Assembly (NCBI GenBank): GCA_015680685.1
Contig: MNCI01033587.1
Coordinates: forward strand, 148,164-212,163
DNA from: Gnetum montanum
Taxonomy: Eukaryota; Streptophyta; Gnetopsida; Gnetales; Gnetaceae
DNA length: 64,000 bases
Reading direction: 5' to 3'
The notes below the pieces were generated by a model. It saw nothing but the letters and a program-made list of their open reading frames with translations, was not told the origin of the DNA and searched no databases. Below, in pieces: positions 57,401 through 64,000 of this stretch (within the stretch, counting starts at the first letter, position 1; each line of letters starts with the position of its first letter). The position numbers and the translations under genes are program-made.

Positions 57401-57686
57401 TTTTTATGCATCTAACACAACCGAAACGGCAACAGCGATGATGCAAAGGCTAAAATGATGCAACCATAGAAAACACAGGTAGCTAAAAATGGACACAAAA
57501 CAAATAGCATGTAAAACAAGAATAGAGAACAACAGAAAGTGCAAAACAAAGAAGCAAAGGAAACATAGTAACCTACTGGGTCAATAGTGTGCTCTTCCGC
57601 GCCACAATGCATGCTTGTGATGCATGCTCCAAGGTCTTCTTCACCTCCTCAACCCTTGCAAGTGCAAAATGCGTCTTAGGAGCCAT
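54490..57686 (-). pseudogene. TE-I antisense multi-exon gene (exons 1-7)
   Basis: Second copy of the TE-B antisense gene. Exons: 57686-57577, about 57411-57240 (edges uncertain), 57038-56595, 56512-56223, 56137-55085, 54953-54621, then 54548 to the truncation. Donors GTAGGT, GTGAGT, GTAAGT, GTAAAT, GTGAGT and acceptors CACTAG, TGCAG, GCTAG, AACAG match TE-B position for position. Exon phases fit at 3-4, 4-5, 5-6 and 6-7. Shared protein text: EVMV.TAE.QG.NIY at the start of exon 5, MDLF..PN...PT.EMLSLV.SFSE further on, DEEVSA in exon 6. It has its own stops (TAG at former Gln codons) and a frameshift in exon 3. Exon 7 here begins GATANADTAGATANA. Exons 8 and 9 are missing. Confidence 0.8.
55005..55047. 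repeat. Hairpin in antisense intron 5 (TE-I)
   Basis: GCTACGCTACGCTA..CACTGCC..TAGCGTAGCATAGCATAGC; counterpart of 10476-10522. Confidence 0.7.
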
Positions 57687-57836
57687 TATCCTGCTTGCAT
57701 ATTTACACCTTTCACTGTAAAAACTCGCTTTACTAGTCGATTAACACAATTTCTTCGTGCTCCGAAATCGCCTTGTGCTCCGATATGGGCTCTACACTCT
57801 TACGGTGAAAATGGAAAAAATTCTAGAGTTTAACCC

Positions 57837-57845
57837 CTATTTATG
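57837..57845 (-). promoter_or_regulatory. TATA box of the antisense gene (TE-I)
   Basis: CATAAATAG on the minus strand, flanked by the block ATTATGGC..GGGGTTAAAC that TE-B shares; 151 bases before the ATG at 57686. Confidence 0.6.
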
Positions 57846-58019
57846 GCCATAATGACAAGATGGGAAAACTTGCCTCTCTCTCTCTCTCCGATTAATGTAG
57901 AGCATGCCATACAATATAGCATGTTCTCCATGACATCGTAGCACTATTAGCATTAAAGCCTTGACATGCTTCAAGCCAACTACTTGCCTTCTCGAAAATA
58001 AAAAATATATATTTGTTTT

Positions 58020-58560
58020 TGATTAAGGGTCTGAAAAGACCTTAAACTAGTAATCCTGGCAATCGCAATATGACTGGTCTGAAAAGACCTTAAACTAGCA
58101 ATCCTAGCGTAGTTGCAGCTCTAACAGTCCGAAAAGATCCTAAAGTAGTAGTTTTGACCTGTTACATTAGCGGTCCTCAATGACATTAAACTAACAACAC
58201 CACATGCTTATATGGGCATTTTTTTTGTATCTTCTTCCACATTGGTGGCGTCACAATTTCTAGCGCTTTCGTGTTTTCATGTCTGCAGTTCGTATTTGCA
58301 TATTAACGATTTCGTACTTCTCATACTCAAAGTTTTCCGTTTCGCATACTATTATTTTGCATATTAAGATTTTGCATGTCACAATTTGGCAGTCCAAAAT
58401 GACATTAAACTAGTAGTTTGGCATTTGCATATCAACAGTCACACATCTTCACACTTTACGTTAGTAGTTTTACACCTTTAGCAGTTCTACGCTCTCGAGC
58501 CTTGGCGGTCTGCTATGACCCTAAACTAGCAAACTCGCAATCTTTACATCATCACACTTC
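58020..58560 (+). repeat. Pre-RT repeat array of TE-I
   Basis: GGTC(C/T)GAAAAGACCTTAAACTAGCAAT and weaker copies at 58028, 58078, 58128, 58175, 58390 and 58510. Collinear with 13560-13900. Confidence 0.8.
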
Positions 58561-58655
58561 GCAAGATGCATCTCATCACTACTTTGCAAACTTTTGTTAC
58601 ACACAATCTCTGCCAACAAATTCCTCTTAACCAGGCTTTTATTTTATGTTGGTAG

Positions 58656-59812
58656 GTCAAGCAAGAGATAGAAACCCATCGCAACCTTTCCACGCCTTTA
58701 ACGTTAGCAAGGCCATAGGGCAAGCTCGCAAGACAGTTGAACCCCAACATGATCGACTGGGGGTCGACCACAACTAGCACTATAGCAACCTTAGAATCAT
58801 CCCTAGACTGGCCCAAGCATCTAGTCCAAACCCTAGACTTAGAGGCTGGGGATGTAACTGAGGACCCTCTTGTCGAGATGCCCATCACCACGTCAAAGGG
58901 GGAGGTAAAGACATTGAAACTTAGCTCCCTTCTAGACACACAAATGCACAAAAATGTAGCTAAGATTCTGCAAGATAACATCGATGTCTTCACATGGTTG
59001 TACAGTGACATGCCAAGTCTAGATCTGGGGCTGATTCAGCACAACATTGTCCTAGACCCATACATGAAGGCAGTCAAGTAGAAGGCTCGCAAAGTTAAGC
59101 CAGAAATTGCACTAGCCATGAGGGATGAAATCACCAAGCTACACCAAGTAGGTTTCTTCCACACAATTAACTATTAAGAGTGGGTATCCAACATCGTTAT
59201 GGTTTTGAAGAAAATAGGAGGAATACGGATCTGTATCGAGTTCGAAGACTTGAACAAGGAAATGATCGAGGACAACTTCCCACTTCCAAGCATTGATCAG
59301 CTCATCAACACCACGGTTGGCCATGTTCTGCTATCCTTCATGGATGGTTTCTCCAGATACAACCAAATCTGCATTAACCCAGAGCACTAGCTATCAACAA
59401 CCTTCATGACTCCATGGGGAACCTTCTACTATACCATGATGCCTTTCAGGCTCAAGACTGCTGGAGCAACCTACCAACGAGCCATGACTTACATTTTTAG
59501 TGAATACATCCTAGAAACGTTAAACGACTATGTGGATGATATAGTAGTCAAGTCCAAGGAGGCAGCTAATCACGCACACGATCTAGGGATAGTCCTCAAA
59601 TGCTGCCAAATGCATGACTTACACCTCAATCCCAAGAAGTATGTCTTCGGGGTGAAAAATAAATGCATGTTAGGGTTCATAATATCGGAGGCCACAATAC
59701 AGGTGGGCCCTGACAAAGTTAAGCCCATCGTCAACCTAGCACCTCCCCAAAACTTAAGGAGTTACATGGTTTGTAAGGTAGAGTGCAATTCATTCGAAGG
59801 TTTATAGCAAGG
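58656..59812 (+). pseudogene. pol: TE-I reverse transcriptase
   Basis: From the candidate sense splice site TTGGTAG|GTCAAGC (58653-58655): VKQEIETHRNLSTP, NPNMIDWG (58737), QTLDLEAGDVTEDPLVEMPI, then RT proper with RDEITKLHQ, FPLPSIDQLIN, FMDGFSRYNQI. The catalytic YVDD is intact (about 59528-59539) inside a 133-codon open frame (59406-59807). Breaks: TAG at 59079-59081 and 59388-59390, TAA near 59175, and a frameshift near 59755. Confidence 0.9.
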
Positions 59813-60340
59813 TTGATTGACAAGTTACACCCCATGCAACATCTTCTAAAGAAGGGGGTTAACCTCGAATGGACAACCCAGTGTCAACAAGCCTTCGACG
59901 ACCTGAAGAAGGAAATCTCACACCTCCTGACTGTGCATCCACCACAAAGGAATAAATCCTTCTTTATCTACCTCGCCACCTCTGACACATCTGTCGCGGC
60001 ACTGCTATGTTTGAAACGAGATGACGGTTCTGAAATACCAATGTATTATATGAGCCACATGCTAATAGTACATGAAGAAAAATACAACGAAGTGGAGAGG
60101 AATTGCCTGACCTTAGTGTTTGCACTAAAAAAGTGGCGGTGTTACTTGTTCCACAGTACAACCAACATCATTTGCAAAAGCAATATACTCCAAGCTATCA
60201 CTAACAACTTATACAAAAGTAACAGGATAGCTAGATGGAAGGAAATAACCACGGAGTTCGATTTACGCTATGTAAGTCAATCGTTGACAAAGGGTGAAGC
60301 CATAGCGACCCAACTCACGGCCTTGCTAGTCGATGACTAG
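59783..60340 (+). CDS. pol: TE-I RNase H (gypsy type), open
   Basis: 185 codons without a stop: MQFIRRFIARLIDKLHPM (end of RT), FDDLKKEISHLL, FFIYLATSDTSVAALLC, YYMSHMLIVHEEKYNEVERN, VFALKKWRCYLFHST, RWKEITTEFDLRYVSQSLTK. It is the best-preserved pol segment in the window. As part of a broken polyprotein it is not expected to be made alone. Confidence 0.9.
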   Translation: MQFIRRFIARLIDKLHPMQHLLKKGVNLEWTTQCQQAFDDLKKEISHLLTVHPPQRNKSFFIYLATSDTSVAALLCLKRDDGSEIPMYYMSHMLIVHEEKYNEVERNCLTLVFALKKWRCYLFHSTTNIICKSNILQAITNNLYKSNRIARWKEITTEFDLRYVSQSLTKGEAIATQLTALLVDD

Positions 60341-60394
60341 GCAACCATAGACCCCAAATTCCTAGATGAATACGTTAGCAATGTCAACATTGTC

Positions 60395-60760
60395 CTGTCA
60401 CATTTCGAAGCCACCTTACATTTTGATGATGCCTCAACCACGCTAGGAGGTAGTGCTGCTGCCATAATCACGTTCCCCTCTAGGGAAATGCATCCATCCT
60501 CTTATTGATTTATGTTCCCTTGCACCAACAACGTGGAAAAATATGAGGCACTACTCAGAGGCCTCTTAACTTCCTGAGCACTACGCATACAATAGCTAGC
60601 AATCCAGGGAGATTTACAACTAGTCGTGAATCAAATCACCGAGATCTATGCCTACAAAGATACGCACCTACAATCCTACTTAAGCAATTTGCAACCACAG
60701 ATGTGCAACACGTTCCACGCAATGAGAAGATCGTGGTAGATGCCTTAGCTACCCTTGCAT
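60395..60760 (+). pseudogene. pol: TE-I archaeal-type RNase H, broken
   Basis: LHFDDASTTLGGSAAAIITFP keeps the first Asp. The Glu box reads TNNVEKYEALLRGL (catalytic AEYE changed to EKYE), followed by IQGDLQLVVNQI and, after a deletion of the QSYHDLAK-type helix, HVPRNEKIVVDALATLAL. Stops at 60508 and 60579. Confidence 0.8.
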
Positions 60761-61356
60761 TAAATATTCCATCACATCCCTTGGAAAACCTAACAACCTC
60801 GATTATAGAATGCAAAACGCCTATCACTCAGGTGGAACATGTGGCATCTGTTAGTGTTACAAATACCCTGGAGTGGTATGCAAACATTAAAACTTATCTA
60901 CAGCACAGAGAACCCCCAAGTGGATTGACATCTACCCAAAAAGATGCAATTCGTAAGCCTGCCTGGCAATATGTTCTCATGGGAAATAACGTCCTATGTC
61001 GATGTTCCTATGAAGAGATATTGCTGGCATGCGTGGGTGGCGAACAGGAGCAAAAGATAGGTAATGAAGTTCATGAGGGGTTGTGCAGTGGACACATAGC
61101 ACCCAGGGCTATGGCTGCAAAAATTAGATGCCTAGGGTACTACTATCCCCACATGGAGCGTGACTGCCTATCAAAAGTCAAGACGTGGGACACATGCTAG
61201 AGATATGCAAATCTCATACACCTCTTGCCTATAGACCTACACCCAATGCAAATCACGTGGCCCTTCCAATGATGGGGACTAAACCTCATAGGGCCTATCA
61301 TTCCTAAGTCCTCCATAGGACATAGCTTCATTATCACCACCACTAAGTACTTTACT
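60761..61356 (+). pseudogene. pol: TE-I integrase, N-terminal half
   Basis: Open frame 60703-61200 carries the linker and zinc-binding region (VHEGLCSGHIAPRAMAAKI). A TAG follows TWDTC at 61198. The core starts (LIGPIIPKSSIGHSFIITTTKYFT) and is cut at 61356. Confidence 0.85.
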
Positions 61357-61910
61357 GTTGGCACATTTTGGCCATTTAATGGAGCAGGCTTTGGGAGGTT
61401 GTGAAGCTAATCATATAACTAACATCACCCTGATTTAAACATTGCCAATATTTTATTGGATGAAAACTTTTCAGAGGTGTTGGATTGGTAGTTTGAAAGG
61501 TTTTTCTCTAATTGATTCACTAGAAAATACAGCTTTGTTTAAGATAAATGATCAATTTTTCAGAGTTCATGACAATCCTCTACCAACTATTTTAGTGCCA
61601 AAGAAGCATTCACTGGATCTACAAACATGTATTGATGTAGAAGTCAAGAAGTGGATTTAGTTAACCTCCATAAGGTATGGGAAGGTAATGAATGTAAGGC
61701 AACTTGTAGAAACCAAATGATGCCTTAGAATTGAGAGTTATATTGTTTGGCCTATGAAATGCCCCCGAAAATTTCATGAGGTTGATATACAACGTGTTGA
61801 GGCCATATTTAGGAAGATTTATCACAACATTTGTAAATGATATCAACCAACAAGAACATTTGGAACAACTGCAATTGGTACTCAATGATATTTTTTATGT
61901 AATCAGATCG
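61357..61910 (+). pseudogene. TE-J: chromovirus-like RT scrap
   Basis: In shifting frames: PLPTILVPKK, then LFGL-stop-NAPENFMRL, LRPYLGRFITTFVNDI and QEHLEQLQLVLNDI. The pattern GLxNAPxxFMRLxxxVLRPxLGRF is that of chromovirus RTs and differs from the Tat copies. The YxDD box reads FVND. Only a short piece of RT is present. Confidence 0.7.
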
Positions 61911-62694
61911 TTAACAGTGAATTCAAGGCTGATGTTTTGATGAACAACAAACTCATTGAATTGTATGGAAAATGTTTGAAGGATGCAATTGGTGGTGTGT
62001 CTGGAAGTGGCCCCTGTGAACATGAATCATGTGACAGATTATATTTCCCTGTATGAAAATTATGGTTTTGAATGGATGAATAAATAAAAAATGATGATGG
62101 AACATCGCAAACATGGTTCAATGAAGGAAAGCGGTGGATCAAAGGCCACCTTTTTGGATTACACATGTGTGTTGGGACTCATCATCATCGTGTGCACTGG
62201 ATTTTGGCTGTGTCAAACTTAGAGAAAATGCAAAGAAGGTAATGCTTCATTTCTCAAAAGCAGACTCAAACTCCCATGGCAGCACAACCTTTAATCTCCT
62301 TCGATGTCATTTTGGCATGCCAGTCCTTGCTGGATGCTTCATGCATGAATTCATTGGTTCGACCTTCCAACAGCCGTTTCGGAAGTGTTACAAACTCAAA
62401 TTTTTTAAAAAATTCACGGCCAACGACTTTGCAATTGTCAACCACAAGGTACCTTAAAGGATTTGTGTATGGAGGAACGGTGCCACCAATGTCATGTCGA
62501 GATGAAGCTCATGCCAGGACTACGACCGCTGAGGATGAAAAGCATCAACATCGACATCGACTACATATAGAAATTCATGAGCAAGCCCGAGGACTACGAT
62601 GAATCTGAGCTGAATGAATCCATTTCTTCCGCCAAAGGAAGCTCTACATCACCTGCGCAGCAGCAAAAGCTCCAAATTCCCTAGATCAAGCTTA
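61911..62694 (+). other. Coding-like but unrecognised sequence
   Basis: Frames 62134-62457 and 62276-62602 overlap; neither is clearly gag/pol. Another frame leads into the HMGR scrap with a Ser/Gln-rich segment ending in a TAG near 62682. It may hold pieces of one or more captured host genes. I cannot name any. Confidence 0.35.
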
Positions 62695-63192
62695 AGAATG
62701 AGGCTCTGGCGGCCAATCTAGATGAAGATATCATGGTCTCTATGTGCAATGGGTTCATCCTGAGTCACAGTCTAGAGAAGAGCCTAGGGAACTACAAGAG
62801 GGCCACGTCTGTGAAGCGCAGAGCTATGAAAATGGTGACCCAGATATCTTTGGAAGGACTGCCTTGTTGCCTCCTCTAACAGAGGATGTAAGGCCATTCA
62901 TCTATTTGGCAATGCCACCAGTGTTGTGTTTAGGGACGACATGACCAGAGCCCTTGCTGTGAGATTTGCCTCTGCCAAACGCACCGCTAAACTCAAACTG
63001 TGCCTGGAGGATCCCCAGAATGCTGAGAAAGTTACCCTGATCTTCAACAGCACGAGCCAATTCGTGAGGTTGAGGAATATCCAGTGCTCGATTGCAAGCA
63101 GGAACCTGTTCATGAGGTTCTGCTGTTCCACAGGGGATACCATGGGCATGAACATGGTCTTCAAGGGCACACAGGTGGTCCTGAATTTTCTG
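62695..63192 (+). pseudogene. HMGR: HMG-CoA reductase fragment with an internal deletion
   Basis: Two in-frame blocks. 62695-62864 carries DEDIMVSMCNGFILSHSLEK, GNYKRATSVKRRAMKMV and SLEGLP, matching the start of the plant HMGR catalytic domain (IPSYSLE..LGDC.RAA.IRR). 62863-63192 is shifted by one base and carries LVASSNRGCKAIHLFGNATS, RDDMTRALAVRFASAKR and STGDTMGMNM. The part between (GFDYE..MPVGYVQIP..MATTEG, including the catalytic Glu) is gone. Similarity ends after VVLNFL. HMGR makes mevalonate; this scrap cannot. No membrane segments or later exons are present. Confidence 0.9.
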
Positions 63193-63479
63193 CCATGGCA
63201 CACCATTAGACATACCATCATACATGCCTGCTGCACATTAACATCAACATCAACTTCCATATCAAACTCGAAGCACGTCATCGTCATGGCTAGTGGCATC
63301 ATTGACCACACATTCACAACTACATCAAGGCTCTGGTTGTAGAATATGATATTTAATTTGATTAACTTTGGGTTTTGATATAAGTAATTTAGTTGTTATT
63401 ATGCTACTGCACGTTTGATAGCCCTTGGTTGTGTACCAAGTATTAATATTGATTTAGAAATTTGTATATGCTAAGGAGT
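63193..63479. other. Non-coding, nothing recognised
   Basis: The frame continues 50 codons past the HMGR match but with no similarity to it; then AT-rich DNA. Confidence 0.35.
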
Positions 63480-64000
63480 TATACTGGATAGTTATCCAAT
63501 AGGACATTCGGTCACCATAACTTTTATGTCTATGGTGGTAACTTTTGTGGAAATTATAAACTCCTAGCCTTAATCCCATGATATTTGTAACCACCATCAA
63601 GGCCACTTATCAATTACAACCTCTTTATCTCCACAATGGCCACTTGTCAACTAAAATGGGACACTTATCAACTACAACTTTTTTATCTCCATGGTGACCA
63701 CTTGGCAACTGAATGAAGACACTTGGAAACTGAATGAAGACACTTGGAAATTGAATAGGACACTTTTCCATTGTAGCTTTTTTATCTCTATGGTGGTTAT
63801 GACCACCCAAGATATTTGTAACTTACCTAACTACCTAGGACACCCTATAAAAGGGCTTCAAGGGTAGGAAGGTAGGGGAGGACTTGGAAGAGCTCACAGT
63901 TGAACACTTTGGGGAGCTCTCACTTGGAGACATCACACTTGGGATCTTGGAAGATTTGTAAAGAAGATTGCTTGTAAGATGGCTTGCTAAAGAAAAGATT
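63480..64000 (+). repeat. LTR-like block running off the right edge
   Basis: CCCTATAAAAGGG (63843-63855) followed by CACTTGG-type repeats and GCTTGTAAGATGGCTTGC at 63970-63990. This is the inverse-orientation match of 47640-47800. Short direct repeats (ATCTCCA(T/C)..TGG) precede it. Confidence 0.5.
63699..63760 (+). repeat. 21-bp tandem repeat, three units
   Basis: CACTTGG(C/A)AACTGAATGAAGA repeated at 63699, 63720 and 63741 (the last one base short). Confidence 0.85.

Larger units (their letters stand above)
54490..61356 (+). mobile_element. TE-I: middle part of a TE-B-like Tat element
   Basis: Collinear with TE-B from antisense exon 7 (TE-B about 10018) to the integrase core (TE-B about 16720). 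Both ends are abrupt: left against TE-H gag, right (TTTACT|GTTGGC at 61356) against unrelated DNA. Least decayed of the Tat copies in pol. It could be the other half of TE-G, or a separate fragment. Confidence 0.85.

Overview
This window is nuclear DNA of a land plant, most likely a seed plant with a large repeat-rich genome. A gymnosperm would fit, but the sequence does not prove it. Nearly all of it is old, broken Ty3/gypsy LTR retrotransposon of the Tat lineage, recognised by a second, archaeal-type RNase H (aRNH) beside the ordinary one (gRNH). Non-transposon traces are small: an exon-like block near the left end, a cytochrome P450 scrap at 48.6 kb and an HMG-CoA reductase scrap at 62.7-63.2 kb. 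I saw no tRNA, rRNA or CRISPR. N runs or single Ns lie at 17424, 47103-47430, 47984, 49804 and 52801.

Layout, using my own labels. TE-A (1456-2369 plus 20638-26314) is a 5'-truncated Tat element split inside gRNH by TE-B. TE-B (2370-20637) has two LTRs and a 5-bp target duplication, CCACC. TE-A's 3' LTR abuts TE-C (26315 to about 30920: RT stub, 362-bp tandem duplication, diverged 3' LTR). TE-C abuts TE-D, an integrase remnant (30990-32170). TE-E (34380-36627) is a decayed coding region of plant-transposon-protein type with a coiled coil. TE-F (minus strand, 36628 to about 42240) is inserted into TE-E. TE-G (43440-47102) has a 5' LTR, leader and gag and runs into the N gap. Then come an LTR-like block, the P450 scrap, TE-H (minus strand, 50494-54487, with an odd domain order), TE-I (54490-61356, a close relative of TE-B), a chromovirus-like RT scrap, the HMGR scrap and another LTR-like block.

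The most interesting feature lies inside TE-B and again inside TE-I. Between protease and reverse transcriptase sits a roughly 4.5-kb gene on the opposite strand to gag-pol. In TE-B it can be followed from a TATA-like box (about 13380) and ATG (13226) through about nine exons to a TGA (8755) and an AATAAA signal (8656-8661). In the two copies the splice sites lie at matching places, and the reading phase carries over introns 3-4, 4-5, 5-6 (after allowing for one 80-bp duplication in TE-B), 6-7, 7-8 and 8-9. Both copies are now pseudogenised. The protein would be about 1,150-1,200 residues with an acidic C terminus. I cannot name its family with confidence.

The cassette is bracketed by arrays of short repeats built on TTAAACTAGCA; a third array follows integrase. 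In the sense direction RT is reached only across about 5.7 kb, so a spliced sense RNA (as known for Ogre elements) is a reasonable guess. Many broken codons are CAG to TAG, which is what deamination of CHG-methylated cytosine would give.
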